Shown one piece after another: positions 1-8,746 of a stretch of 64,000 bases of DNA. Positions within the stretch are counted from its first letter, which is position 1; each line of letters begins with the position of its first letter. The stretch lies in assembly GCA_022824945.1 (NCBI GenBank), contig JAJDYX010000039.1:124001-188000 (forward strand), written 5' to 3'. Made by a program: the position numbers and the translations under genes. The DNA is from Candidatus Latescibacterota bacterium. GTDB taxonomy: Bacteria > Latescibacterota > UBA2968. A model generated the notes under the pieces. It was given only the letters and a program-made list of their open reading frames with translations. It was not told the DNA's origin and made no database searches.

Positions 1-1
1 G

Positions 2-964
2 GAGCTGGCACCGCTGTACAAGGAAGGTCGCCTGGCTATCGTACACGGCGTAGGCTCGCCGAATAAGACGCGGTCGCACTTTGACGCCCAGGATTATATG
101 GAAAATGGGACGCCTGGTGTGAAAGGTACGCGCACGGGTTGGCTCAATCGGGCTGTGGGTTTGCTCGGTCACGAGGGTACGCCCTTCCGGTCTGTGGCAT
201 TGACCAGAGCGTTGCCGCGCGCATTTTACGGGAAGGAGCCTTCGATTGCAGTGGATGATTTGCGTTCCTTTGGCATTCAGGTGCCGAATAATCCACAGGC
301 AGCCGAACAGGTGGAGGAAGGGTTTGAGTCGATGTATGCGCGGAGTGCCAAACGCCTGATGCAGAGGGTGAGCCAGGAGAGTTTTGATGCGATTGAGTTG
401 TTGGAAAAGATCGGTGTGAGGGATTACAAGCCCGCTGAAGGCGTGGAATATCCCAATACATCATTGGGTCGCAGGATGCAACAGATCGCGTTGTTGATCA
501 AGTCGGATGTGGGGCTTGAGGTTGCCTTTACCGAGACAGGCGGTTGGGATACGCATGTGCAACAGGGCACAACGACGGGTTCTTTCCAGCGCAGAGCAGA
601 TGAGATGTCTAAGTCTATCGCGGCATTCTGGGCAGATCTGGGTACGTATCAGGACGATGTGGTGCTGATGACGATGACCGAATTTGGTCGCACAGTGCAT
701 CAGAATGGTTCTCTGGGTACGGACCACGGCCGCGGGTCGTGTCTGTTTGTGCTGGGGAATAATGTGGCTGGCGGAAAGATCCACGGGGATGTGCCAGAGT
801 TGCTGGTGAAAGATGCACTCGAAGATCGGCGCGATTTGCCCGTGACGACGGATTTCCGTTCTGTGTTCGCCGATGTGGCTGGTAAGCATCTGAATATCGA
901 TCGTTCCCACGATATCGCGATGTTCCCGGGTTGGGAAGGTGAGCGGTTTAAGGTGATGACGTAA
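2..964 (+). CDS. DUF1501 family protein, 5' end outside the window
   Basis: The reading frame is open from base 2, so the first in-frame ATG (98) is internal and this is the C-terminal part (about 320 residues) of a protein usually 400-480 residues long. The opening LAPLYKEGRLAIVHGVG, then RSHFDAQDYME, and later ETGGWDTH and TEFGRTVHQNG-TDHGRG are hallmarks of DUF1501, a family related to alkaline phosphatases and sulfatases and commonly exported by Tat. The exact function is unknown. DUF1501 genes usually sit beside DUF1800 genes, and two follow here after a terminator-like hairpin. Family assignment is secure; substrate and start cannot be seen. Confidence 0.9.
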   Translation, partial: ELAPLYKEGRLAIVHGVGSPNKTRSHFDAQDYMENGTPGVKGTRTGWLNRAVGLLGHEGTPFRSVALTRALPRAFYGKEPSIAVDDLRSFGIQVPNNPQAAEQVEEGFESMYARSAKRLMQRVSQESFDAIELLEKIGVRDYKPAEGVEYPNTSLGRRMQQIALLIKSDVGLEVAFTETGGWDTHVQQGTTTGSFQRRADEMSKSIAAFWADLGTYQDDVVLMTMTEFGRTVHQNGSLGTDHGRGSCLFVLGNNVAGGKIHGDVPELLVKDALEDRRDLPVTTDFRSVFADVAGKHLNIDRSHDIAMFPGWEGERFKVMT

Positions 965-1040
965 AGCCATTATCGACCACTCATTTGAACTGCTGTACTG
1001 ACACGTTGTGTTGCGCGTGTGCAGTTTACACCGCCTTATG

Positions 1041-1082
1041 AAAAAAACTCGAGTGTCGGAGTATGGCACTCGAGTTTTTTTT
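1041..1082 (+). terminator. Rho-independent terminator hairpin abutting the next ribosome site
   Basis: An A-run and the stem ACTCGAGTG pair with CACTCGAGT followed by eight T's. The T-run ends at 1082 and the GAGGAGG ribosome site of the DUF1800 gene starts at 1083. The hairpin can end the DUF1501 transcript. Because it is the leader of the next gene it could also act as an attenuator. Confidence 0.8.
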
Positions 1083-1095
1083 GAGGAGGTTTTCA

Positions 1096-2838
1096 ATGAT
1101 ATTGCGCGTTGCTTTGATTGTTTTGTGCTGTGGTGCCTTATTTTTTGGCACTTCGGCGGAGGCCGAGTTGAAACTGCCCTACAAGGCGGAAGGGCTGAGT
1201 AAGGAGCAGGCTGCAGCGTATCTCTTAGAGCGTTTTGCTTTTGGTGCGCGGCCAGGTGAGGTGGAAAAGGTGGCGCAGATGGGTCCCGAGAAGTGGCTGG
1301 CTCAGCAGTTGGCTGGCAATTTGCCGGATGCTGCGTTGGACAAGCGATTGGAAGCGTTTCCCGCGCTGAAGATGACGCAGTTTGAAATGTCTAAAGTTTA
1401 TGTGAGTAATGGGCCGATTCGCAGAATACTGCAGAAAGAGGGCGTGGTTGATCCCACAAAGATGTCTCGCAAAGAGATGAATCAGAAGATAAGCGCGTAT
1501 CGCAAGAAGCACGGGCTGCGCGCTTATAATGCGCTTTACAATCAGGAACTGAAGGGGCAGAAAGTTTTGCGGGCTGTGTATAGCGAGAATCAGCTCACTG
1601 AGGTGCTGACGGATTTCTGGTTTAATCACTTTAATGTGACTACGCGCGATGGTGGGGCGCGTGGTCGCACGCTTTCTTATGAGCGCGATGCGATTCGTCC
1701 CAATGTGCTGGGTGAGTTCCGCACGATTTTGGGTGCGACGGCGAAGCATCCTGCGATGTTGAATTATCTGGATAATGCAGATTCGCGTATGGCACCGCCA
1801 ACGCAGCGGAATCAACCCAGGCGCAAGCAGGAGATGGCTTCGGGTGAGATGGGTATGGATGGTGGGATGATGGGTGGTGAGGCGCAGCCCCCTCCAAAAA
1901 ACAGACGCAAGTATGGTTTGAATGAGAATTATGCACGCGAGTTGATGGAGTTGCATACTCTGGGTGTGGATGGTGGATACACGCAGCAGGATGTTACGGA
2001 GGTTGCGCGCGTGTTGACGGGTTGGGCTGCGATGCCTTATAAAAATGCGCGGAAAAATCTCGAGAAGCAGATCGCAAAAGGAAGCAATAATCTCGTTCGC
2101 GAGGGCGAGTTTGTGTTTCGCAAAACCTGGCACGATCAGAAGGCCAAGGTGGTGTTGGGTGAGAAGTTCCCGGCAGGGGGTGGCATAGAAGAGGGTGAGC
2201 GCGTTCTGGATATGCTGTCCGAGCATCCTTCAACCGCGCGTTTTATTTCTACGAAGCTGGCGCGTCGGTTTATCAACGATAGTCCTCCCGATGCGCTGGT
2301 TGAGCGGATGGCAGAAACCTTTACCAAAACCGATGGAGATATCGCTGCTGTGATGGCTACGCTGGCGCAGTCTCCCGAGTTTTGGGCAGAGGCGAAGAAG
2401 CGGAGCAAGATGAAGTCGCCGTTAGAACTGGTGGTGAGTTCTCTTCGCGCGCTGGAAGCCGATGTGAAGAATCCACAACCTGTGATGTCCTGGTTTGACC
2501 TCATGGGCGAGCCGCTGTATGGTTATGTGCCGCCTACGGGTTTTCCGGATTATGCCGAGTCTTGGGCAAATTCGGGTACGCTGATCGCGCGAATGAATTT
2601 TGGTATCCATCTGGCTACGGGCAAAATTAGGGGGATTGAATTGAAGCGGTTGTCCCGGGATAGCGATGGTCTGACAACGGATGAGGCATTGGCGGTTTAT
2701 GGCAAGTTGTTGTTGCCAGCACAGGATACAAGTGCTATTGCGTCAGAGGTGAAACAGACGATTTCTCCAGATGCCAAACGCAAAGAGGTTCAGGTGATCA
2801 GTATGTTGCTGGGGTCGCCGGAATTTCAATACCGATAA
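1096..2838 (+). CDS. DUF1800 family exported protein, copy 1
   Basis: 580-residue protein. The start is ATG 1096, with GAGGAGG just upstream and a signal peptide (MILRVALIVLCCGALFFGTSAEA) directly after it; an earlier ATG at 1063 lies inside the terminator hairpin and is rejected. DUF1800 signatures are the DFWFNHFNV block near residue 175 and the GLNENYARELMELHTLG and VARVLTGW blocks near residues 270-310. The molecular function of DUF1800 is unknown; it is typically encoded with DUF1501. A Met/Gly/Asp-rich linker (MGMDGGMMGGE) sits near residue 255. It is a close paralogue of the next gene, so a tandem duplication is evident. Confidence 0.92.
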   Translation: MILRVALIVLCCGALFFGTSAEAELKLPYKAEGLSKEQAAAYLLERFAFGARPGEVEKVAQMGPEKWLAQQLAGNLPDAALDKRLEAFPALKMTQFEMSKVYVSNGPIRRILQKEGVVDPTKMSRKEMNQKISAYRKKHGLRAYNALYNQELKGQKVLRAVYSENQLTEVLTDFWFNHFNVTTRDGGARGRTLSYERDAIRPNVLGEFRTILGATAKHPAMLNYLDNADSRMAPPTQRNQPRRKQEMASGEMGMDGGMMGGEAQPPPKNRRKYGLNENYARELMELHTLGVDGGYTQQDVTEVARVLTGWAAMPYKNARKNLEKQIAKGSNNLVREGEFVFRKTWHDQKAKVVLGEKFPAGGGIEEGERVLDMLSEHPSTARFISTKLARRFINDSPPDALVERMAETFTKTDGDIAAVMATLAQSPEFWAEAKKRSKMKSPLELVVSSLRALEADVKNPQPVMSWFDLMGEPLYGYVPPTGFPDYAESWANSGTLIARMNFGIHLATGKIRGIELKRLSRDSDGLTTDEALAVYGKLLLPAQDTSAIASEVKQTISPDAKRKEVQVISMLLGSPEFQYR

Positions 2839-2908
2839 ACTGGCGGATGGGATACCCGGGCGGACAGCGACGAGTTCATTTTTTTAATTTTTTTTAAGGA
2901 GGTTTGCA

Positions 2909-4726
2909 ATGGTATTTCGTTTTTCACTTATTGTTTTGTGCTGTGGTGCCCTGCTTGCAGGCACTTCGGCGGATGCCGGGTTGAAATTGCCCTATAAAAA
3001 AGAAGGGCTGAGTAAGGAGCAGGCAGCGGCGTATCTCTTAGAGCGTTTTGCCTTTGGTGCGCGGCCAGGTGAGGTGGAAAGAGTGGCCAAGATGGGTCCC
3101 GAGAAGTGGCTGGCTCAGCAGTTGAAAGGCAATTTGCCGGATGCTGAGTTGGAGAAACGCCTGAAGATTTTTCCCGCGTTGTCGATGACGTTGCCCGAGA
3201 TGTACGACGTTTATGTTCAAAATGGGCGGCTTCGCAATAGGATGGAGAGGGAAGGGGTTATCGATGACGAAAAGATGCCTCTGAAAGAGATAAATGAAAA
3301 AATGAAAGTGTATCGCGAGAAGCACGGGTTGCGTGCTTATGGCCTGCTTTCCAATCAGGAACTGAAGGGGCAAAAGGTGATGCGGGCTGTGTATAGCGAG
3401 AATCAGCTCGCCGAGGTGATGACGGATTTCTGGTTTAATCACTTCAATGTGACCACGCGCGATGGTGGTGCGCGCAGTCGCGTGCTCGCTTATGAGCGCG
3501 ATGCGATTCGTCCCAATGTGTTGGGCAAGTTCCGCACGATTTTGGGTGCGACGGCGAAGCATCCTGCGATGTTGTTTTATCTGGATAATGCCCAGTCGCG
3601 TATGGCGCCGCCAGAGCAACAGAATCAACCCAAACCTCAGCCGAAGAAGGAAGTGGCGATGGGCGAGATGGGTATGGATGGCGGTATGGATGGTGGGATG
3701 GATGGTGGGATGATGGGCGGCGAAATGATGGGTGGTGAGATGGCAAAGGCTACCCCGAAACCTGTTGCGAAGCCGAAGACGCCTCCAAGACGCAAGTATG
3801 GTTTGAATGAGAATTATGCACGCGAGTTGATGGAGTTGCATACCCTGGGTGTGGATGGTGGATACACGCAGCAGGATGTTACGGAGGTCGCGCGGGTGTT
3901 GACGGGTTGGACTGCGATGCCTTATGGCAATGGGCGGAAGAATACCAATAAGGCAATTGCCAATGGCAATAAGAATCTCATTCGCCAGGGTGAATTTCTG
4001 TTCCGCAATGCCTGGCACGATAAAAAGGCCAAGGTGGTGTTGGGCGAGACATTCCCCGCAGGAGGCGGTCTGGAAGAGGGTGAGCGCGTTCTGGATATGC
4101 TGACCAGTCATCCTTCAACTGCGCGGTTTATTTCGACCAAGTTGGCGCGTCGGTTTGTCAACGATGCACCGTCAGATGATGTGATTGATGAGATGGCAGA
4201 AACCTTTACCAAAACCGATGGGAATATCGCCGCTGTGATGGCTACGCTGGCGCAATCCCGCGTGTTTTGGGCAGAGGCGAAGAAGCGCAGTAAGATGAAG
4301 TCGCCGTTAGAACTGGCGGCGAGTTCTATGCGCGCGCTGGAGGCGGATATAAGGAATCCACAGCCGATGATGTACTGGTTTGATCGCATGGGTGAACCGC
4401 TGTATGGTTATGAGCCACCCACGGGTTATCCGGATTATGCCGAGTCCTGGGCAAACTCGGGTACGCTGATCGCGCGAATGAATTTCGGTGTGCGTTTGGC
4501 TACGAGCAGAATTAGAGGGATTGTGCTGAAGCGTTTGCCCAGGGAGAGTGATCGCACGCCAACGACGGAAGAGGCATTGGCGATGTATAGCAAGTTGCTC
4601 TTACCCGCGCAAGATACCAGTGCTATTGCGTCAGAGGTGAAAGAGACGATCCCCGCAGATGCTGTGCGCAAAGATATGCAGGTGGTCAGTATGTTGATCG
4701 GGTCGCCGGAGTTTCAATACCGGTAG
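2909..4726 (+). CDS. DUF1800 family exported protein, copy 2
   Basis: 605-residue protein starting at ATG 2909 behind AAGGAGG, with a signal peptide ending near TSADA. It matches copy 1 along its whole length, including the DFWFNHFNV block and the GLNENYARELMELHTLG block. The main difference is an expanded linker at residues about 250-290, where a Met-Asp-Gly-Gly unit is repeated, followed by a Lys/Pro-rich stretch. The duplication is old enough for scattered changes but both copies are intact. The pair may have diverged in partner choice; the biochemical role is unknown. Confidence 0.92.
   Translation: MVFRFSLIVLCCGALLAGTSADAGLKLPYKKEGLSKEQAAAYLLERFAFGARPGEVERVAKMGPEKWLAQQLKGNLPDAELEKRLKIFPALSMTLPEMYDVYVQNGRLRNRMEREGVIDDEKMPLKEINEKMKVYREKHGLRAYGLLSNQELKGQKVMRAVYSENQLAEVMTDFWFNHFNVTTRDGGARSRVLAYERDAIRPNVLGKFRTILGATAKHPAMLFYLDNAQSRMAPPEQQNQPKPQPKKEVAMGEMGMDGGMDGGMDGGMMGGEMMGGEMAKATPKPVAKPKTPPRRKYGLNENYARELMELHTLGVDGGYTQQDVTEVARVLTGWTAMPYGNGRKNTNKAIANGNKNLIRQGEFLFRNAWHDKKAKVVLGETFPAGGGLEEGERVLDMLTSHPSTARFISTKLARRFVNDAPSDDVIDEMAETFTKTDGNIAAVMATLAQSRVFWAEAKKRSKMKSPLELAASSMRALEADIRNPQPMMYWFDRMGEPLYGYEPPTGYPDYAESWANSGTLIARMNFGVRLATSRIRGIVLKRLPRESDRTPTTEEALAMYSKLLLPAQDTSAIASEVKETIPADAVRKDMQVVSMLIGSPEFQYR
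3658..3742 (+). repeat. In-frame ATGGATGG(C/T)GG tandem repeat
   Basis: Short degenerate repeats of GGTATGGATGGTGGGATG encode the Met-Asp-Gly-Gly-rich linker of the second DUF1800 protein. The first copy has one unit less at 1843-1881. This looks like slippage-driven expansion within a flexible linker. Confidence 0.75.
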
Positions 4727-4750
4727 ATATAGATGCGCTGGTTTTAAGTG

Positions 4751-4786
4751 AAAAGACTCGGGTGCCGAAGGGCACTCGAGTCTTTT
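4751..4786. terminator. Bidirectional terminator between convergent genes
   Basis: A 16-bp stem, AAAAGACTCGGGTGCC with GGCACTCGAGTCTTTT, closes a GAAG loop with one G-T wobble. It has A's on the left and T's on the right, so it can stop transcription from both sides. It lies between the stop of DUF1800 copy 2 (4726) and the stop of the sulfatase on the other strand (4796). Confidence 0.9.
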
Positions 4787-4795
4787 GCGTTTAGT

Positions 4796-6295
4796 TTACC
4801 CCATTTCGTCTATTCGTTCACATTTTTCATTCAGACGCTGTTCGGCATCGGTGCCGCGCATTTGGTGGGTGTGTGGGGCAATGCGAGGGGCTACGTTGAT
4901 GTATCCCCGGTCATTTGGTCCTCTGTTTTTGGTTGTGCCTTCCAGGACGGTTTTGAGGTCGGCGATGTCGCCGCGCCAGGATAGGAGGGCGTGGCGCAGT
5001 TCGTTGCGGATTTCGAGATGGTCTGGATGGTGGTAGAGGTCGTTTTGTTCCTGGGGGTCGTTGATGCGGTCAAAGAGACGGCCTTCGTCTTCTTCAAAGA
5101 AGTAATCGAGTTTCCAGCGTTTGGTGGCGACGGCGCAGGATTTGTAGAGGGTAGCAACGGCGCAGCGACGGGGGGATTGTTCGTCTCTGGTGAGTGGGGT
5201 GAAGAGGTCGAAGCCCTGCATGGAAGGGCATTCGGTGCCAGCAGCCGCGAGGAGGGTGGTGGTGATGTCGTTCCAGATGGCGAAGTCTCGCGTTTCTCCT
5301 TGCGGAAGGGTGCCTGGCATGCTCATGATAAAGGGGACGCGCCAGGATTCATCGTAGAAGTTGTGTTTGTCGTTGAAGCCGTGATCGAAGTATTGCTGCC
5401 CGTGATCAGATGTGAAGATGATGAGGGTATTTTCCCGGAGGTTGTTCTGGTCGAGGTAGTTCAGGATGCGGCCGAGGAGGGCGTCGCAGTACGCGGCATA
5501 AGCATAATAGATTTTGCGCAGTTCCATGATGGTGTCGTGATATTGCGGGTCGTAGATGCGGCCAATGGCTTCTCGCCAGTACCCGATATCGTTTGGATCT
5601 TCGCCCGGATGGCATTCGTTTTCGGGTTTGATGCCGAGCAGGCGTTTGGTGTGTGTGGGCTGGTTTTGTTCTTCGCGGTGGGTGTAATTGAGGTCGGGCA
5701 GGTTGTCGCAGTTGTCGTAAAAAGTGAGCCAGTCGCCCGGTGGACATTCGGGTGGGTGCGGCGCAGGGAATGAGCAGAAGGCAAAAAAGGGACCCGAATC
5801 GCTCTTGACGACCTGATCGATTTGTTCGATGGTTTGTTTGGCGAAAAAGGTGTCGAGGATGTGTTCTTCGGGTACGGGTGTGGGGTGTTTGTGGTAGTCT
5901 TGAGGCGTGAACCCATACTTTGAGATGTATTCCCCGTAGTCGCTCTGGCCGATAATGATGTCGAAGGTGTCGGGGGTTTGTCCAAAGTGTTGTTTGCCGA
6001 CCATGATGTTGGTGTAGCCCTGTTCTTTGAGGAGGTCGGGTAGGGTTGGGTAGTGGGTGAGGCGGGTCATGCCGTTTTCCCACACGCCGTGTATAGGGGT
6101 GTGCAGGCCCGTGATGAGACTGCTGCGCGAGGGGTTGCATACCGGTGAGGGGGTGTGGCCCTGTGTGAACATGACGCCTTCGGCTGCGAGGCGATCTGTA
6201 TGGGGGGAGTGGGCAAATGAACTGCCCATGCAGTTGAGTGTGTCACAGCGCTGGGTGTCTGTTGTGATCAGTAAGAGGTTGGGGCGTTCGGTCAT
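4796..6295 (-). CDS. Sulfatase (formylglycine-dependent)
   Basis: 499-residue sulfatase of the alkaline phosphatase superfamily. The C-x-P-S-R motif that is converted to formylglycine is present as CNPSR at residues 53-57, in the usual context SPVCNPSRSSLITG. Metal-site residues appear in ITTDTQR near the N-terminus and TSDHGQQ near residue 310. There is no signal peptide, so it is either cytoplasmic or uses an unrecognised route. AAAGGAACA precedes the ATG at 6295. It lies on the same strand as the next sulfatase upstream, and a substrate from sulfated polymers or small sulfate esters is likely but cannot be named. Confidence 0.93.
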   Translation of the reverse strand: MTERPNLLLITTDTQRCDTLNCMGSSFAHSPHTDRLAAEGVMFTQGHTPSPVCNPSRSSLITGLHTPIHGVWENGMTRLTHYPTLPDLLKEQGYTNIMVGKQHFGQTPDTFDIIIGQSDYGEYISKYGFTPQDYHKHPTPVPEEHILDTFFAKQTIEQIDQVVKSDSGPFFAFCSFPAPHPPECPPGDWLTFYDNCDNLPDLNYTHREEQNQPTHTKRLLGIKPENECHPGEDPNDIGYWREAIGRIYDPQYHDTIMELRKIYYAYAAYCDALLGRILNYLDQNNLRENTLIIFTSDHGQQYFDHGFNDKHNFYDESWRVPFIMSMPGTLPQGETRDFAIWNDITTTLLAAAGTECPSMQGFDLFTPLTRDEQSPRRCAVATLYKSCAVATKRWKLDYFFEEDEGRLFDRINDPQEQNDLYHHPDHLEIRNELRHALLSWRGDIADLKTVLEGTTKNRGPNDRGYINVAPRIAPHTHQMRGTDAEQRLNEKCERIDEMG

Positions 6296-6386
6296 GTGTG
6301 TTCCTTTTGGGGTGTGATGTGTTGGAGTGGTCGGGTGGGGAACTGATAGCTGAAGCTGAAAGCTGATCGCTAAATGTTAGTTTTTA

Positions 6387-6416
6387 CTCTGTGTTCATCT
6401 GTGTTCATCGGTGGTT
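6387..6416 (-). repeat. Dispersed CGCAGATG-type repeat, reverse orientation
   Basis: Read on the minus strand this is AACCACCGATGAACACAGATGAACACAGAG, a variant of the dispersed GGATGAACGCAGATGGACGCAGATG element seen at 8655, 20801 and 55399. It occupies the 140-bp gap between the two minus-strand sulfatases. An AGCTGA-rich stretch lies just before it at about 6345-6370. Confidence 0.6.
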
Positions 6417-6435
6417 GCTTTTAACTTTATTCGCA

Positions 6436-7755
6436 TTAGTAGCCCGACAGGTCTGGAACAGTGAATCCGAAGCGTTCCAGGGCACCTGAAAGCCGTTTTT
6501 GCATGTCGGACACGCGACGGGCATAAGGGGGGTCGGCGATGGCGTTGGTGTATTCGTCGGGGTCGTTGACGAGGTCGTAATATTCGTCGCCTTCGCCTTC
6601 GCGGATGTAGTGGATGAGTTTTTCGGTTTGGGTTCTCAAGCAGACCATTGTTGGGAAATAGGGATAGGGCGGGTCTTCGAAGTATTCGAAGAAGAGGTCG
6701 TCTCGAGGTAACTCGCCTTCGTCGGTCAGGAGTGGTCGCAGGGAGTGGCCGTGGTAGTGCTTGGGTACGCCGAGACCGGATACGTCCATGATGGTTGCCG
6801 GGATGTCGAGGCTGATTACGTCGGTGTGTTCTACGCGCCCGGGGTTGGCTATGAGGTCGGGATATCGCATGAGGTAGGGCACGCGAATGGAGGGATCGTA
6901 CATCCAGCGTTTGTCGCCGAGGCCAAATTCGCCGTGGAAGTAGCCGTGGTCGCTGGTGTGTACGACGAGTGTGTTATTGGTTTGTCCAATGGCATCAATT
7001 TTGTCGAGTACCCGGCCCAGGGCATCATCTACGCCGCGCACGGTGCGTACGTAGTTGCGCATAAAGGTGTCGTAGCGTTCATTGTCTTCGAAGTTGTACG
7101 GGCGTTCGCTAAGGGTTCTGGCTTTGCCATCGCGAGACGCGCCCAGGGCATTGGGTTTGGGCAGTTCGTCATCGGAATAGGCATGGGCGTGACGCGGCGG
7201 CGGGGTGAAGGGGCCATGAGGGGCTTTGTACCACAGGCAGATTGCCCAGGGGCGGTCGTCGTTCTGGTCGAGAAATTGTTCGACGTAATCGGCGAGGAGG
7301 TCGGTGTTGTATCCCTGGTGTTTGACTTCTTCACCGTCGATGATAAAGATGGGGTCTTCATAGTCTCCCTGACCGCGAAAACTGACCCAGCGCTCAAAGC
7401 CGGGTTTGGGATCTCCGCCGGGCAGGTCAATGCCTTCGGTTCCGTAGTGTATTTTTCCAAAGAAGCCCGTGCGATATCCAGCTTTTTGTAATTGCTCGGG
7501 CCATGTTACGAGGTCGGGGCGAATCGGTGCGCGGTTGTGCGCTGCCTGGTGAGTGTGAGGATAAACACCGGAGAGATGGCTGGCTCGGCTGGGCGCGCAA
7601 AGGGGTATGGCTGTGAAGCCATTGGCAAAGCGGATGCCTTCACGGGCGAGGCGATCCATGGCGGGTGTGTCGATGAAGGGATGTCCTGCACATCCCATGC
7701 AGTCGTGTCGCTGGTCGTCGCACATGGAAAAGAGGATGTTGGGTTGTCTGGTCAT
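6436..7755 (-). CDS. Sulfatase (formylglycine-dependent)
   Basis: 439-residue sulfatase. The formylglycine motif is CAPSR at residues 53-57 (IPLCAPSRASHLSGVYPHTHQ region) and MCDDQRHD near the N-terminus supplies metal ligands; TSDHGYFHGE forms the later metal-site block. No signal peptide is visible. It ends 140 bp before the neighbouring sulfatase and is transcribed away from the PhyH cluster that begins at 7886. It is more like choline/iduronate-type sulfatases in overall architecture than arylsulfatases, but the substrate is unknown. Confidence 0.93.
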   Translation of the reverse strand: MTRQPNILFSMCDDQRHDCMGCAGHPFIDTPAMDRLAREGIRFANGFTAIPLCAPSRASHLSGVYPHTHQAAHNRAPIRPDLVTWPEQLQKAGYRTGFFGKIHYGTEGIDLPGGDPKPGFERWVSFRGQGDYEDPIFIIDGEEVKHQGYNTDLLADYVEQFLDQNDDRPWAICLWYKAPHGPFTPPPRHAHAYSDDELPKPNALGASRDGKARTLSERPYNFEDNERYDTFMRNYVRTVRGVDDALGRVLDKIDAIGQTNNTLVVHTSDHGYFHGEFGLGDKRWMYDPSIRVPYLMRYPDLIANPGRVEHTDVISLDIPATIMDVSGLGVPKHYHGHSLRPLLTDEGELPRDDLFFEYFEDPPYPYFPTMVCLRTQTEKLIHYIREGEGDEYYDLVNDPDEYTNAIADPPYARRVSDMQKRLSGALERFGFTVPDLSGY

Positions 7756-7824
7756 TATGAGTCTCCATAAAGGGATGATAGGTGGTCAGTGAAAGTTTAT
7801 TTGCTTAATCCAGAAGGTTTTGTC

Positions 7825-7857
7825 TGTCATTGCGGCAGGGTGTAAGCCGCAATCCAG
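7825..7857 (+). repeat. REP-like palindromic repeat, copy 1
   Basis: TGTCATTGCGGC-AGGGTGTA-AGCCGCAATCCAG: the arms TTGCGGC and GCCGCAA can pair. Near-identical copies occur at 11546 and 56551. This copy lies in the gap between divergent sulfatase and PhyH genes, just ahead of the PhyH start. Confidence 0.8.
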
Positions 7858-7885
7858 TCTGGTTTTTTGTTTTAGGGGACTACTT

Positions 7886-8626
7886 ATGTCACTTTTGACT
7901 ACTGAAGATAAAACTTTTTTTAAAGAAAATGGGTATCTCATTCGGCACGATATGTTGAGTGAGGGTCAAATTCAAGAGGCGGTCGATACACTTTGGCGTT
8001 ATATTGAAGCTGATCGCGATGATCCGCAGACCTGGGTGGATGCCGGGCCGAGGAGTCCAGATTGTTGGGATCATCCGACAATTCGCGCGACGCTTTACGA
8101 AACGGATTTGTTTGCGATGTGCAGAGAATTGGCTGGCGATTTGAGCGATGATGCAGATCCTTCGACTATTCTGGTGTATCCGAGTGGCAGTGATGAGTGG
8201 GCGATCAAGTTGCCACATCTGGATGGATATAACAAGAGCGAGCAAGCAACCGTGGGTTTCGCGATTGGGGTGACGGTTTATCTGAGTGATGTGGCTCCGC
8301 GTGGCGGGGGTTTTACACTGTGGCCCGGTAGCCATAAGACAGTTGCAGAATTTTTCAAGTCGCATTCCCTGCTGGGTTTCAATATGCATCATCCCGGCGG
8401 TATTGTCGAGCGCGATATGACCCGCATTTTTGATCTGAATGAACCTGTTGAACTGGTCGGGCGAGCCGGGACTGCGTGTATCTGGCACGGGTATATGGTT
8501 CACAGTGGTACGTCGAATTGCAGCGATCAGATACGGATGGCTCTGGTGAGTCGCATGAGTACAAAAAATTGGGATCTGTTGCAGTTTGAGACGCCGGATG
8601 ATATGTGGGAGTATTGGGAAGTGTGA
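7886..8626 (+). CDS. PhyH family Fe(II)/2-oxoglutarate dioxygenase
   Basis: 246-residue member of the phytanoyl-CoA dioxygenase (PhyH) family. The iron-binding triad is visible: H111-x-D113 in LPHLDGY and H206 in HGYMVHSG, with R217 as the likely 2-oxoglutarate anchor. The WPGSHKT block is typical. The ATG at 7886 is chosen because it aligns with the paralogue at 12568 (both begin with a LLT-x-E-x-K-x-FF pattern); an earlier start would run through the REP-like repeat. The two paralogues share the closing ETPD-MWEYWE sequence. PhyH enzymes hydroxylate diverse small molecules; the substrate here is unknown. Confidence 0.92.
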   Translation: MSLLTTEDKTFFKENGYLIRHDMLSEGQIQEAVDTLWRYIEADRDDPQTWVDAGPRSPDCWDHPTIRATLYETDLFAMCRELAGDLSDDADPSTILVYPSGSDEWAIKLPHLDGYNKSEQATVGFAIGVTVYLSDVAPRGGGFTLWPGSHKTVAEFFKSHSLLGFNMHHPGGIVERDMTRIFDLNEPVELVGRAGTACIWHGYMVHSGTSNCSDQIRMALVSRMSTKNWDLLQFETPDDMWEYWEV

Positions 8627-8627
8627 T

Positions 8628-8690
8628 CCGCAGGCATGTCCCTGCGGGTGTAAGCAGGGATGAACGCAGATGGACGCAGATGAAAGGCGA
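8628..8690 (+). repeat. Small hairpin followed by dispersed CGCAGATG repeat
   Basis: CCGCAGG pairs with CCTGCGG (8628-8647) directly after the PhyH stop, and is followed by GGATGAACGCAGATGGACG and CAGATGAAAGGCGA (about 8658-8690). The same unit recurs at 20801 and 55399. There is no T-run, so a terminator role is uncertain. Confidence 0.65.
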
Positions 8691-8746
8691 AAGGCAAGGG
8701 GTTGGGAGATGTAGAGGATCGCGTGTCGGTTGAGGAGGATATTATT

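Noticed and set aside
1063..1095. Upstream ATG extending the first DUF1800 gene by 11 codons
   Set aside because: It lies in the terminator hairpin, has no ribosome site and would bury the signal peptide.
4991..7491. Two long plus-strand frames (4991-5773 and 6745-7491) opposite the sulfatases
   Set aside because: They mirror sulfatase codons and show Val/Gly/Glu-rich low-information sequence; formylglycine motifs fix the minus-strand genes.
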